Part shown: piece after piece, positions 21,505 to 31,939 of the stretch
How the letters are laid out: every line of letters begins with the position of its first letter
Position numbering within the stretch: position 1 is the first letter of the stretch
DNA from: Burkholderiaceae bacterium
GTDB taxonomy: Bacteria; Pseudomonadota; Gammaproteobacteria; Burkholderiales; Burkholderiaceae_C
Direction: 5' to 3'
DNA length: 64,000 bases
Assembly: GCA_031253795.1 (NCBI GenBank)
Contig: JAIRVR010000031.1
Span: forward strand, 62,001 to 126,000
Notes under the pieces: generated by a model
What the model saw: the letters and a program-made list of their open reading frames with translations, nothing else
What the model was told of the DNA's origin: nothing
Database searches by the model: none
Program-made: the position numbers and the translations under genes

Positions 21505-22683
21505 ATGAACACTCCCGTCATCGTCGACGCCATCCGCAGCCCCATGGCCCGGGCCAAGCCCGACGGCGCCCTGGCCCAGCTCCACCCGGTCGATCTGCTG
21601 AGCCAGGTGCTGGAGCAGCTTGTGCAGCGCAACCGCATCGACCCCGGAGCGGTGGATGACGTGATCACCGGCTGCGTGAGCCAGGCGGGCGAGCAGGCCG
21701 GCACGCCCGGCCGCCTGGCCTGGCTGGCCGCGGGCCTGCCGGCCCATGTGCCCTCCACCACCATCGACCGCAAATGCGGATCGAGCCAGCAGGCCGTGCA
21801 CTTCGCCGTGCAGGCCATCATGTCGGGCACGCAGGACATCGTGATCGCCTGTGGAGTGGAGTCCATGAGCCGCGTGCCCATGGGCAGTTCGCGCATGGGG
21901 CAGAGCACCACGGGCGCGCGCTTCGATGCACGCTTTGCGCCGGGGCTGGTCGGCCAGGGCATCTCGGCCGACCTGGTCGCCGCGCGCTGGGGCCTCGGCC
22001 GCGAGGAACTCGATGCCTATGCCGCGCGCTCCCACCAGCACGCCCATGCGGCACAGTCGGAGGGCAGGTTCGCGCGCGAGATCGTGGGCATCACTACCCC
22101 CGCCGGCCGCGTCGCGGCCGACGAGACCATCCGCCCGGGCACCAGCGTGGAGAAGCTGGCCACGCTCAAGGCCGTGTTCCAGAACGAGGAGCTGTCGGCG
22201 CGCTTTCCACAGATCCGCTGGCACACCACGGCCGGCAATGCCTCGCAGATGACCGACGGCGCCGGCGCCATGCTGCTGATGAGCGAACAGCGCGCCCGGC
22301 AGCTGGGCCTGCGCCCGCGCGCGCGCTTCGTGGCGCTGGACGTGGTGGGGGACGATCCGCTGTACATGCTCACGGCGCCGATTCCCGCCACGCGGCGCGT
22401 GCTGGCCAAGGCCGGCATGCAGCTGGACCAGATAGCCCACTACGAGATCAATGAGGCCTTCGCCTCCGTGCCCCTGGCATGGCAAAAGGAACTGGGCGCC
22501 GACCCCGAGCGGCTGAACCCGCGCGGCGGCGCCATCGCCCTGGGCCATCCGCTGGGCGCCTCGGGTATCCGCCTGATGACCACCATGCTGCACGCGCTGG
22601 AGGACAGCGGCGGGCGCTACGGCCTGCAATCCATGTGCGAGGCCGGTGGCATGGCCAACGCCACCATCATCGAACGCCTGTGA
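21505..22683 (+). CDS. thiolase (acetyl-CoA C-acyltransferase family)
   Basis: MNTPVIVDAIRSPMARAKPDGALAQLHPVDLL...RKCGSSQQAVHFA...NEAFASV...RLNPRGGAIALGHPLGASG. Confidence 0.95.
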   Translation: MNTPVIVDAIRSPMARAKPDGALAQLHPVDLLSQVLEQLVQRNRIDPGAVDDVITGCVSQAGEQAGTPGRLAWLAAGLPAHVPSTTIDRKCGSSQQAVHFAVQAIMSGTQDIVIACGVESMSRVPMGSSRMGQSTTGARFDARFAPGLVGQGISADLVAARWGLGREELDAYAARSHQHAHAAQSEGRFAREIVGITTPAGRVAADETIRPGTSVEKLATLKAVFQNEELSARFPQIRWHTTAGNASQMTDGAGAMLLMSEQRARQLGLRPRARFVALDVVGDDPLYMLTAPIPATRRVLAKAGMQLDQIAHYEINEAFASVPLAWQKELGADPERLNPRGGAIALGHPLGASGIRLMTTMLHALEDSGGRYGLQSMCEAGGMANATIIERL

Positions 22684-22705
22684 GCCGGGCCCCGGAGACA
22701 CATCC

Positions 22706-23485
22706 ATGAAACTGCAAGAGAACATGACGGCCCTGGTGACGGGCGGCGTATCGGGCCTGGGCGAGGCATCGGCCCTGGCGCTGCTGGAGCGCGGCCTGAA
22801 CGTGGTGGCGGTGGACCTGAACGAGGACCGCGGCGCCGCCATGGTGGACGCGGCCCGCCAGCGCCATGGCAACCGCCTGCGCTTCGTCAGGGCCGACGTG
22901 GCCGATGCCGGCCAGATGGCCGAGGCCATCGCCGCCGCCGAGGACTTCGGCGAATTCCGTGCCCTGGTGCACTGCGCTGGCGTAGGCGGTCCGCTGCGCC
23001 TGGTGGAGAAGGACGGCAGCCCCGGCTCGCTGGAAAAATATACGAACATCGTGCGCGTCAACCTGATCGGCAGCTTCAACACGCTGCGCCTGGCCGCCGC
23101 CAGCATGGCGCGCAACGACATCCTGGACGGCGAGCGCGGCGCCTGTGTGCTCACGGCCTCGGTGGCAGGCTACGAAGGGCAGATCGGCCAGATTCCCTAT
23201 GCCTCGGCCAAGGCCGGCATCATCGGCATGACGCTGGTGGCGGCACGCGACCTGGCATCGAAGATGATCCGCGTGTGCACCATCGCACCGGGCCTGTTCG
23301 ACACACCCATCCTCGCCAGGCTGCCCGAGAACATCCGCCAGTCGCTGGCCGCGTCCGTGCCCCACCCCGCGCGCCTGGGGCAGGCGCCCGAGTACGCGAT
23401 GACGGCGCTGCACATCCTGGAGAACGCCATGCTCAACGGCGAAACCATCCGCCTGGACGGAGCCATCCGCATGGCCCCGCGCTGA
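22706..23485 (+). CDS. SDR family oxidoreductase (3-hydroxyacyl-CoA dehydrogenase type-2-like)
   Basis: MTALVTGGVSGLGEASALALLERG...CAGVGGPLRLVEKDGS...YASAKAGIIGMTL. Confidence 0.92.
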   Translation: MKLQENMTALVTGGVSGLGEASALALLERGLNVVAVDLNEDRGAAMVDAARQRHGNRLRFVRADVADAGQMAEAIAAAEDFGEFRALVHCAGVGGPLRLVEKDGSPGSLEKYTNIVRVNLIGSFNTLRLAAASMARNDILDGERGACVLTASVAGYEGQIGQIPYASAKAGIIGMTLVAARDLASKMIRVCTIAPGLFDTPILARLPENIRQSLAASVPHPARLGQAPEYAMTALHILENAMLNGETIRLDGAIRMAPR

Positions 23486-23525
23486 GCGGGGCCCGGGCCG
23501 GGGAAGAGCGCCAGGAGGAGACAGC

Positions 23526-24500
23526 ATGCACACACGCCGCACCCTGCTGGCCGCCGCACTGGTGTGCGCTGCCGGCCTCCCTCTGGCCGTCCGCGCCGCC
23601 GAGGCGTGGCCCGGCCGGCCCATCACCCTGGTCGTGCCCGGCGCCGCCGGCGGCTCGACCGACATTCCCGCGCGGCTGCTGGCGCAAAAGCTGGCCGAAC
23701 GGCTGGGCCAGCCCGTCATCGTGGACAACAGGCCCGGCGCGGGCGGCTCCATCGGCGCCAGCCAGGTCGCGCGGGCGCAGCCAGACGGCTACACGGTGCT
23801 GGTGGGCAATACGGGCTCCAACGCCATCAACTACACGGCCTACAAGAAGCTGCCGTACAGGAGCGAGGACTTCATCGCGCTGACGGACATGATCTCGTTC
23901 GCCAACGTGCTGGTCGTACCCCAGGCCTCGCCCGTGCGCTCGCTGGACGCGCTGCTGCGCGCTGCGCGGCAGGCGCCGGGCAAGCTGGCGTTCTCCTCGG
24001 CAGGCGTGGGCCAGACCACGCACCTGATGGGCGAGCTGCTGCGCGAGCGCACGGGCGTGGACGTGGTGCATGTGCCCTACCGGGGCTCGGCGCCGGCCAC
24101 GGCGGCCATCGTCTCGGGCGAGACGCAGTTCATGTTCGACAACCTCACGGCCTCGCTGGTTCATATCAAGGCGGGCAAGCTGCACCCCATCGCCGTCACG
24201 GGCGCCACGCGCGAGCACGAGCTGCCCGAGGTGCCCACGGCCACCGAGCTGGGGCTGCCGGACTTCAACAAGGTCGGCTGGATGGGTTTTTTCCTGCCCG
24301 CGCAGACGCCGCCCGCCGTGGTGCACAAGCTCACCGACAACCTTGTTGCCGTGCTCAGGGATCCCGAGGTGGTGCGCCGCTACCGGGAGCTGGGCGGGCG
24401 GCCCGGCGGCATGCCGCAGGCACAGTTCACCCAGCTCGTGGACAACGATCGCAGGAGCTGGGGCGCGCTGATCACCAGCCGGCAATTGCAACTGGATTGA
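23526..24500 (+). CDS. Bug family (TctC-like) substrate-binding protein
   Basis: WPGRPITLVVPGAAGGSTDIPARLLAQKLAERLGQPVIVDNRPGAGGSIGAS. Confidence 0.93.
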   Translation: MHTRRTLLAAALVCAAGLPLAVRAAEAWPGRPITLVVPGAAGGSTDIPARLLAQKLAERLGQPVIVDNRPGAGGSIGASQVARAQPDGYTVLVGNTGSNAINYTAYKKLPYRSEDFIALTDMISFANVLVVPQASPVRSLDALLRAARQAPGKLAFSSAGVGQTTHLMGELLRERTGVDVVHVPYRGSAPATAAIVSGETQFMFDNLTASLVHIKAGKLHPIAVTGATREHELPEVPTATELGLPDFNKVGWMGFFLPAQTPPAVVHKLTDNLVAVLRDPEVVRRYRELGGRPGGMPQAQFTQLVDNDRRSWGALITSRQLQLD

Positions 24501-24516
24501 ACACCCTGGAGATGCG

Positions 24517-25635
24517 ATGAAAGTCCTGGACAGCGTGCGCGTGCTGGAGATCGGCGGCATAGGCCCGGGCCCGTTCTGCGCCATGCATCTGGCGGACCTG
24601 GGCGCGGATGTGGTTTCCATCGTGCGCCCCGAAGCGCAGCCGGCCGGCGCTGCCACAGTCTTGTCGCGCGGCAAGCGCTCCGTGTTCGCCGACCTCAAGT
24701 CGCCCGAGGGCCGGGAACTGGTGTTGGCCCTGGTGCGCGATGCCGACGCGCTGATCGAAGGCCTGCGACCCGGCACCATGGAGCGCCTGGGCCTGGGCCC
24801 GGACAGCTGTCTGGCCCTCAACCCGCGCCTGGTCTATGGCCGCATGACGGGCTGGGGCCAGGACGGGCCGCTGGCGCATTCCGCCGGGCACGACAACAAC
24901 TATGCAGCGGTCTCGGGCGCGCTCTGGGGCAGCTCTCCGGCCGATACGCGGCCCGTGTCGCCATTCGCCACCTTGGGCGATATTGGTGGCGGTGCCATGT
25001 ATCTCATGACGGGGCTGCTGGCCGGCATCGTGCAGGCACGCGCCACCGGACGCGGCACGGTGGTGGACGCGGCCATCGTCGATGGCGCGGCCCACATGCT
25101 CAACCTCATGCTGCACGCGCGCCAGCGCGGGCTGGTGGCCGATGAGCGCGGTGCAAGCATCCATGACAGCGCCCCGTTCTACGAGACCTATGCCTGCGCC
25201 GACGGGACCTTCATCACGCTGGGCGCCATCGAGCCGCCATTCCACGCCCTGCTGCTGCACAAACTGGGCCTGGCCGATGCCCCTGCATTCCAGGGTGCGC
25301 AGTGGGATCGCAGTGCCTGGCCTGCGCGGCGCGGTCAGCTGCAGGCGCTGTTCGCCTCGCAGCCGCGCGCCCACTGGCAGCATCTGCTGGAAGGCACGGA
25401 CGCCTGCTTCGGCGCCGTGCTCAGCCCCGTGCAGGCGGCCCGCCATCCCCACATGCAGGCACGGGGCGTCTACCTGGAGCCCGATGGTGACGCCCTTCAG
25501 GCCGCCCCTGCGCCACGATTCGACGGCCAGGCCTATGCGCCCGGACCCGCCAGCCACGCAGGTGCGGACACCGCCGATGTGCTGGACAAGGTGCGCAGCG
25601 GATGCGCGCAGCAGGTCTGGCGCGGCGTCCGCTGA
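24517..25635 (+). CDS. CaiB/BaiF CoA-transferase family protein (alpha-methylacyl-CoA racemase-like)
   Basis: MKVLDSVRVLEIGGIGPGPFCAMHLADLGADVVSIVRPE...GLRPGTMERLGLGP...RLVYGRMTGWGQDGP. Confidence 0.94.
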   Translation: MKVLDSVRVLEIGGIGPGPFCAMHLADLGADVVSIVRPEAQPAGAATVLSRGKRSVFADLKSPEGRELVLALVRDADALIEGLRPGTMERLGLGPDSCLALNPRLVYGRMTGWGQDGPLAHSAGHDNNYAAVSGALWGSSPADTRPVSPFATLGDIGGGAMYLMTGLLAGIVQARATGRGTVVDAAIVDGAAHMLNLMLHARQRGLVADERGASIHDSAPFYETYACADGTFITLGAIEPPFHALLLHKLGLADAPAFQGAQWDRSAWPARRGQLQALFASQPRAHWQHLLEGTDACFGAVLSPVQAARHPHMQARGVYLEPDGDALQAAPAPRFDGQAYAPGPASHAGADTADVLDKVRSGCAQQVWRGVR

Positions 25636-25648
25636 TTCAGAACGGCCC

Positions 25649-26431
25649 TCAGGACAGGCTGGAGGCGCCCAACATGCCTTCCACCAACCGCACCAGCGTG
25701 ATCAGACGCGGACCGGCATCGCCTTCCAGTTCGCGGCTTTGCGGACTGTAGATGGGCAGCGAAACCGAGAACACCCAGTACTCTCCGTCCTGGGCCGCCG
25801 ACATGGGCACGGCAATGGACTGGATCTCGCGGTGCAGGTCGCCATGGCTGCGGCAAAAGCCATGCTCGGCCAGGTCGCGGCGGGCATCGTCCAGGCGCTC
25901 GCGCAGCTGCTGCGCGCGCACGGGGTCGCCGGCCTGCAGCTCGGCGATGAAGGCCTCGCGCTCGGTCTCGGGCAGGCTCAGCAGGTAGGCGCGGCCCGTG
26001 GCCGTGCGCGACAGCGAGATGTGCACGCCGATCTCGGGCAGGAAGACCTTGTTGGCCAACCCGTTGGCCAGCTCCACCAGGCACAGCTGCCGGCCATGGC
26101 CCACGGCCAGCTGGATCTGGCCGCCCAGGTGATTGGCCAGTTCCTGCATGTGCGGCCGCGCGAACTGGCGCATGTGCATGCGTGCCAGCACGGGCGAAGA
26201 CAGGTTCAGCAACCCCACGCCCGGCACGTACTTGGACAGGCGCTCCGAATAGCGCATCAGGTTCAGCTCGCACAGCGTGTCGATCAGCCGGAACAGCGTG
26301 GGCTTGGGCAGGCCTGTCATCTCCATCAGTTCACGTGCGCTGAGTTCCTGATGCTTGTTGGAAAAGCACTGGAGGACGGAGACTCCGCGCACCAGGGCGG
26401 CAACCAGCTTGCCACTGTCTTCTGAATTCAT
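25649..26431 (-). CDS. IclR family transcriptional regulator
   Basis: LVRGVSVLQCFSNKHQELSARELMEMTGLPKPTLFRLIDTLCELNLM. Confidence 0.92.
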   Translation of the reverse strand: MNSEDSGKLVAALVRGVSVLQCFSNKHQELSARELMEMTGLPKPTLFRLIDTLCELNLMRYSERLSKYVPGVGLLNLSSPVLARMHMRQFARPHMQELANHLGGQIQLAVGHGRQLCLVELANGLANKVFLPEIGVHISLSRTATGRAYLLSLPETEREAFIAELQAGDPVRAQQLRERLDDARRDLAEHGFCRSHGDLHREIQSIAVPMSAAQDGEYWVFSVSLPIYSPQSRELEGDAGPRLITLVRLVEGMLGASSLS

Positions 26432-26586
26432 GGATCAATGAAGGACTGCGAAAGATGAAACGATTGTCTCAATTTTCGAGGTGATGCGACACGATTTTCC
26501 AGATACGGGCGCAGTGCAAACCCGGATCCACCGCTTGCCCCAGGTCATGGACATGACACGGCACAATCGGTGCATGCCCTGGCGCA

Positions 26587-27441
26587 ATGCGCCAGCACCA
26601 CCAGACAAAGCCCGCCGTGTCCGAACCGCTCCCCGCCGCCCCATCCCTTGCGCCGCCAGACTACGACGCCTTCCTGCGCGACCACGTGCTGAGCCAGCCC
26701 CTGAGCATCCAGCGCTATGACCGGGGCGACGAAACCATCTGGGTCAAGCGCGCGGGCGCCAGCAATCCGGCCTGGCGCTACCGGGCCCTGGCCATGCTGG
26801 CCGCCTGCCTGCGCCTGCCCGTGCTGCGGCCCGTGCCCAATCCCGGCGGCCACGAGGCCATACGCACCGAGGTGCGCCGCCTGCGCCAGCTGGCCCGGCG
26901 CGGCCTGCGCGTGCCCGCCGTGCTGGCCGAATGCGAGGACGGCTTCGCCATGCGCCACCTGGGAAGCCCCGGCGTGGAGGCCCCCTCGCTGGGCAATGCC
27001 ATGGAGGCCGTCCTGCCCCGGGGCGACGGCACCACGCTGGCACTGTGGCTACAGGGCCTGGCCACGCTGCAGCAGGTACACGCCAGCGGCGACTGCCTGA
27101 GCCAGGCCTTTGCCCGCAACATGGTCTGCTGCGCCGATGGCGTGATCGGCTTCATCGACTTCGAGGACGACCCCGCCGCCCACCTGCCCCTGCCGCTGTG
27201 CCGCGTGCGCGATGCGCTGTGCTATGCCCATTCCACGGCCTGGATACTGGCAAAGGCCGACGCCATGCCTGCGGCGCGCACCGCCTGGCGGGACTTCGTG
27301 CAGGCCATGGAACCCGAAACCCGCGCTTTGATGGAGAGCACCACCCGGCAACTGGGCTGGGTGCGCCACCTGCCCGAAAGCCGCCGCCTGGGCCGCGACA
27401 TGCAGCGCGTGCGCATGGCCTACACGCTGGTGACGCCTTAG
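26587..27441 (+). CDS. protein kinase-like fold protein (InaA/BUD32-like), function unknown; start uncertain
   Basis: IQRYDRGDETIWVKRAGA...HEAIRTEVRRLRQLARRGLRVPAVLA...LSQAFARNMVCCADGVIGFIDFEDDP. Confidence 0.6.
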   Translation: MRQHHQTKPAVSEPLPAAPSLAPPDYDAFLRDHVLSQPLSIQRYDRGDETIWVKRAGASNPAWRYRALAMLAACLRLPVLRPVPNPGGHEAIRTEVRRLRQLARRGLRVPAVLAECEDGFAMRHLGSPGVEAPSLGNAMEAVLPRGDGTTLALWLQGLATLQQVHASGDCLSQAFARNMVCCADGVIGFIDFEDDPAAHLPLPLCRVRDALCYAHSTAWILAKADAMPAARTAWRDFVQAMEPETRALMESTTRQLGWVRHLPESRRLGRDMQRVRMAYTLVTP

Positions 27442-27445
27442 CGGA

Positions 27446-28270
27446 TCAGGCGGGCAGGTACCCCAGCGAGGCGCTGACGCGGCCCGCTTCCTCACGCACG
27501 GCCCGCGCCACCGCCCCCTGGGGGTCGGGATCGAAACCGCCGCTGGCGCCCAGCGCGCACAGCACGCCCACCACATGGCCCGTGTAGTCATGCAGCGGCG
27601 CCGCGACGGCGCTGATGCCGGGCAGATTGACATCGCGTATCGACGCACAGCCCGCGGCGCGGATCTCACGGCGCAGCATGCCCAGCGGATCTTCGGCATC
27701 CAGCAGCGCACGCCGCTCGGGTGGTGCCTCGGCCAGTTCCTGCGCCAGCAGCGCATCGACGCGTGCATCGTCATCCATGAAGGCGAAGAAGGCGCGCCCC
27801 GTGGCCGACCACAGCAGCGACATCACCGAGCCCACGCGAACGTTCACGGTGACCGGCAGGCCAGGCTCCTCGAAGCGCACGATGGTCGGCCCCAGATTGC
27901 CCATCACGGCCACGAAGCTGGTCACCTGCAGGGTCTCGCGCAGGTGCATCAGCGCCGGCTCGGCCACGCGGATGGGGTCGCACTGGCGCATGGCGGCCAG
28001 GCCCACGCGGATGGCCTCGGAGGCCAGCGCGTACTGCGTACCGCCCCGATCCTGCTCCACCAGCCCCTCGGCCATCAGACTGGCCAGGTAGCGGTGCACC
28101 TTGGCCGGGCTTTCCTCCACGGCCGTGCCGATGGCCGTCAGGCTGGCGCGCCCGCCCAGCGTGGCCAGCGCCTTGAGCACGGCCAGGCAGGTCTCGGCGG
28201 CCTGCACGCGCTGGCGCCGCTCGCGTGGCGGCAAGGGCTCGGGAGTCTCGGGAGCAGAGGGAGAGTTCAT
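27446..28270 (-). CDS. IclR family transcriptional regulator
   Basis: RRQRVQAAETCLAVLKALATLGGRASLTAIGTAVEESPAKVHRYLASLMAEGLVEQD. Confidence 0.92.
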   Translation of the reverse strand: MNSPSAPETPEPLPPRERRQRVQAAETCLAVLKALATLGGRASLTAIGTAVEESPAKVHRYLASLMAEGLVEQDRGGTQYALASEAIRVGLAAMRQCDPIRVAEPALMHLRETLQVTSFVAVMGNLGPTIVRFEEPGLPVTVNVRVGSVMSLLWSATGRAFFAFMDDDARVDALLAQELAEAPPERRALLDAEDPLGMLRREIRAAGCASIRDVNLPGISAVAAPLHDYTGHVVGVLCALGASGGFDPDPQGAVARAVREEAGRVSASLGYLPA

Positions 28271-28406
28271 GGCGTGTTGTAAGGGCTCGCGGGGCATTGT
28301 GCCGCAGCTTGCGGGTAATCCCGGGCGCTATTTTTACGCAATGCGTAGAAAAATTACGCAAAACAAGATTCCTCGGATTCCATCCCGCCTCACGGAGACA
28401 AGCCCC

Positions 28407-29387
28407 ATGCACAAGCGCCTTTTCACCACCGCCCTGGCAGCAGGCCTGCTGGCCGCCACCATGCTTTCCAGCGCACTGGCACAGGACAGGTTTCCCGCCA
28501 AAAGCGTGCGCTGGATCGTTCCCTACGCGGCCGGCGGCGGCTCGGATTTCCTGGCCCGCACCATCGGCCAGGCCTGGGGTGGCCAGGTGCACCAGCCCAT
28601 CGTGGTGGACAACCGCCCGGGCGGAAACACGGCCATCGGCGCCTCGGAAACCGCACGCGCCCCGGCCGATGGCTACACCGTCCTGTCGGCGGACAACGGC
28701 ACCCTGGTCTTCAACCCCGTGCTTTACAAGAGCCTGAGCTACAACCCCTCCCGCGACCTGGCGCCAGTCACGCTGATGGGCCGCTTCCCCATGATCCTGG
28801 TGGCCGGCCCCGGCATGACGGCCACCAGTGCCCGGGAGTTTCTGGCACAGGCGCGCACCAGCAAGGATGGCATCAACTACGCCTCGGCCGGCGCCGGCAG
28901 TCCGCACCACCTGGCCATGGAACTGCTCAAGGTGGAGGCCGGCCTGAAGCTGGTGCATGCGCCCTACAAGGGCGCCGCGCCCGCCCTGGGCGACGTGGCC
29001 GGCGGCCAGGTGCCCGTGATGATGGTGGACCTGGCCGCGGGCGCCGGCTTCATCAAGGGCGGCAAGGTCCGCCCGCTGGCGGTGGCCAATGCCACGCGCC
29101 TGCCCCAGTTGCCCGACGTGCCCACCTTCGCCGAACTGGGCCTGCCCAATGTGCAGGCCGCCGCCCTGGTGGGACTGGTGGCGCCGGCCAGGACCCCGGC
29201 ACCCGTCATCGCGGCCCTGCACAGGCAGGTCGTGGCGTCCATCAATGAGCCCGCCGTGCGCCAGAAGCTCGTCGATTTCGGCGTGGAGCCCGTGGGCAAC
29301 ACCCCCGAGCAGTTCGCCGCGCTTCTGGCCAGCGAGAGCACGCGCTGGCAAAAGTTGATCCGGGACCAGAACATCACTCTGGATTGA
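28407..29387 (+). CDS. Bug family (TctC-like) substrate-binding protein
   Basis: FPAKSVRWIVPYAAGGGSDFLARTIGQAWGGQVHQPIVVDNRPGGNTAIGAS. Confidence 0.93.
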   Translation: MHKRLFTTALAAGLLAATMLSSALAQDRFPAKSVRWIVPYAAGGGSDFLARTIGQAWGGQVHQPIVVDNRPGGNTAIGASETARAPADGYTVLSADNGTLVFNPVLYKSLSYNPSRDLAPVTLMGRFPMILVAGPGMTATSAREFLAQARTSKDGINYASAGAGSPHHLAMELLKVEAGLKLVHAPYKGAAPALGDVAGGQVPVMMVDLAAGAGFIKGGKVRPLAVANATRLPQLPDVPTFAELGLPNVQAAALVGLVAPARTPAPVIAALHRQVVASINEPAVRQKLVDFGVEPVGNTPEQFAALLASESTRWQKLIRDQNITLD

Positions 29388-29426
29388 CCAGGCCCCCCCA
29401 AGCGCATTGAAGACTGACAGAACACC

Positions 29427-31778
29427 ATGACCGCTCCTGCAACGTCCTCGGCCGCGCCCTCGCGCTGCCCCTTCGACCACCGCCAGCCCCGCGGCCAGAC
29501 CGGCCCCACGGGCTGCCCCGTCAGCGCCGGGGCGGCGGCCTTCGATCCATTCAGCGACGGCTACCAGCAGGACCCGCCCGAATACGTACGCTGGTCACGC
29601 GAGCAGGAGCCGGTGTTCTACAGCCCCCGGCTGGGCTACTGGGTGGTCACGCGCTTCGACGACATCAAGGCGGTCTTCCGGGACAACATCACGTTCAGCC
29701 CCTCGATCGCGCTGGAGAAGATCACGCCCACGGGTGAGGAAGCCAATGCCGTGCTCGCCTCCTACGGGTTCGCGCTGAACCGCACCCTGGTCAACGAGGA
29801 CGAGCCGGCCCACATGCCGCGCCGCCGCGCGCTGATGGACCCCTTCACGCCCGAACAGCTGCGCCACCACGAACCCATGGTGCGCGAATTGGCGCGCGCC
29901 TATGTGGACCGTTTCATCGATGACGGCCGCGCCGACCTCGTGGACCAGATGCTGTGGGAAGTGCCGCTGACCGTGGCCCTGCACTTCCTCGGCGTGCCCG
30001 AGGAGGACATGGACAGGCTGCGCGAGTATTCCATCGCCCACACCGTCAACACCTGGGGGCGCCCCCGTCCCGAGCAGCAGGTGGCCGTGGCCCACGCGGT
30101 AGGCAACTTCTGGCAGCTGGCCGGCAAGGTGCTGGCCAAGATGCGCGAGAACCCGGAGGCACCGGGCTGGATGCAGTATGGCATCCGCATGCAAAAGGAG
30201 CTGCCCGAGGTCGTCACCGACTCCTACCTGCACTCCATGATGATGGCCGGCATCGTGGCCGCGCATGAGACCACGGCCAATGCCACGGCCAACGCCGTCA
30301 AACTGCTGCTGCAGCACCCCGGGGCCTGGCGGCAGATCTGCGAGAACCCCGCGCTGATCCCCAATGCCGTGGAGGAGTGCCTGCGACACAACGGCTCGGT
30401 GGCCGCCTGGCGGCGCCTGGCCACGCGCGACGTGGTGATCGGCGGCGTGCCCGTGCCAGCGGGCAGCAAGCTGCTCATCGTCACTTCCTCGGCAAACCAC
30501 GACGAGCGGCATTTCGCCGACGCCGACTTTTTCGACATCCACCGCGACAACGCGGGTGACCACCTGACCTTCGGCTATGGCTCGCACCAGTGCATGGGCA
30601 AGAATCTGGCGCGCATGGAGATGCAGATCTTCCTGGAGGAGTTGACGCGCCGCATGCCGCACATGCGGCTGGCCGAGCAGCAATTCACCTATGTGCCCAA
30701 TACCTCGTTCCGGGGCCCGGAGCACCTGTGGGTGGAGTGGGACCCTGCCCTCAACCCCGAGCGCCGCGACCGCGCGCTGCTGCTGGCGTGCCAGCCCGTG
30801 CGCATCGGCGAGGCACTCAACGGCGGTGCCAGCCGCAGCATGCGCGTGGTCCAGCTCCAGGCTGCGGCCGAAGGCGTGCTACGCCTGCGCCTGCAATCCA
30901 TCGATGGACAGGCCCTGCCGCGCTGGACGCCGGGCTCGCACATCGACCTGCAGTGCGGCGATACCGGCCTGTCACGCCAGTACTCGCTGTGCGGCGACCC
31001 GCAGGACGGCAGCAGCTACGAGATCGCCGTGCTGCGCGAGGCGCACAGCCGGGGCGGATCGGCCTGGGTGCATGAACACCTGCGCAGCGGTGCCATCGTG
31101 CAGGTGCGCGGTCCGCGCAACCATTTCCCGCTGGACGAGAGCGCCAGCCACCTGGTCCTCGTGGCCGGAGGCATCGGCATCACGCCCATCTCGGCCATGG
31201 CACGGCACGCCAGGGCACTGGGCCTGTCCTATGAGATCCACTACAGCGGCCGGCGCCGCGCCGGCATGGCCCTGCTGGCGCAGCTGCAGGCTGAACACGG
31301 CGACCGCCTGCATCTGTACATCGCCGAGGAAGGGCGACGCGCCGACTACGCGGCCCTGCTGGCCACGCCACGTGCGGCAGCCCGCATCCATGCCTGTGGC
31401 CCGCAGCGCCTGCTGGACGGCCTGCAGACCGCCTGCAGCCACTGGCCCGAGGACAGCCTGCGCGTGGAGCATTTCGCATCCACCGTAGGCGCACTGGACC
31501 CGACCCGGGAGCATGGCTTCGAGGTAGAGCTGCGCGACTCCGGCATCGTGCTGCAGGTGCGCCGCGACCAGAGCCTGCTGGATGCGCTGCGCAGCGCGCG
31601 CATCGACGTACAAAGCGATTGCCGCGAAGGCCTGTGCGGTTCCTGCGAGGTGCCCGTGCTCGAAGGCGACGTGGACCACCGCGACATGGTGCTCACGCGC
31701 GGCGAGCGCGCGGCCTGCACCAAGATGATGAGCTGCTGCTCGCGCGCGAAGGGCGGCAGGCTGGTGCTGGGACTCTAG
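29427..31778 (+). CDS. self-sufficient cytochrome P450 fused to FMN reductase and 2Fe-2S ferredoxin (CYP116B/P450-PFOR type)
   Basis: N-terminal P450 with I-helix AHETT, heme loop FGYGSHQCMGKNLAR; central RQYSLCGD...GGIGITPISAM flavin/NAD reductase; C-terminal CREGLCGSCEVPVLEG 2Fe-2S domain. Confidence 0.94.
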   Translation: MTAPATSSAAPSRCPFDHRQPRGQTGPTGCPVSAGAAAFDPFSDGYQQDPPEYVRWSREQEPVFYSPRLGYWVVTRFDDIKAVFRDNITFSPSIALEKITPTGEEANAVLASYGFALNRTLVNEDEPAHMPRRRALMDPFTPEQLRHHEPMVRELARAYVDRFIDDGRADLVDQMLWEVPLTVALHFLGVPEEDMDRLREYSIAHTVNTWGRPRPEQQVAVAHAVGNFWQLAGKVLAKMRENPEAPGWMQYGIRMQKELPEVVTDSYLHSMMMAGIVAAHETTANATANAVKLLLQHPGAWRQICENPALIPNAVEECLRHNGSVAAWRRLATRDVVIGGVPVPAGSKLLIVTSSANHDERHFADADFFDIHRDNAGDHLTFGYGSHQCMGKNLARMEMQIFLEELTRRMPHMRLAEQQFTYVPNTSFRGPEHLWVEWDPALNPERRDRALLLACQPVRIGEALNGGASRSMRVVQLQAAAEGVLRLRLQSIDGQALPRWTPGSHIDLQCGDTGLSRQYSLCGDPQDGSSYEIAVLREAHSRGGSAWVHEHLRSGAIVQVRGPRNHFPLDESASHLVLVAGGIGITPISAMARHARALGLSYEIHYSGRRRAGMALLAQLQAEHGDRLHLYIAEEGRRADYAALLATPRAAARIHACGPQRLLDGLQTACSHWPEDSLRVEHFASTVGALDPTREHGFEVELRDSGIVLQVRRDQSLLDALRSARIDVQSDCREGLCGSCEVPVLEGDVDHRDMVLTRGERAACTKMMSCCSRAKGGRLVLGL

Positions 31779-31788
31779 AAATACAAAA

Positions 31789-31815
31789 GCCCCAAGGCCG
31801 TCCGGGCAATGGGGC
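31789..31815 (-). terminator. intrinsic terminator of the minus-strand small ORF
   Basis: Minus strand GCCCCA...TGGGGC followed by TTTTGTATTT. Confidence 0.65.
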
Positions 31816-31861
31816 GATCGCACAGGTGGGCACGCGTGGCGCGTGCCTGCCTCCAACCGGA

Positions 31862-31939
31862 TTACTGGTTGGCGATTTCCAGTTCGGCCTGGCGGGCTTG
31901 CTGGATGAAATCGATCAGGGAATGGATGGCTTGGCGCAT
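31862..31939 (-). CDS. putative 25-aa small protein MRQAIHSLIDFIQQARQAELEIANQ
   Basis: GGAAG Shine-Dalgarno-like sequence 6-7 nt before ATG, complete ORF, terminator downstream, long intergenic leader. Confidence 0.5.
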   Translation of the reverse strand: MRQAIHSLIDFIQQARQAELEIANQ

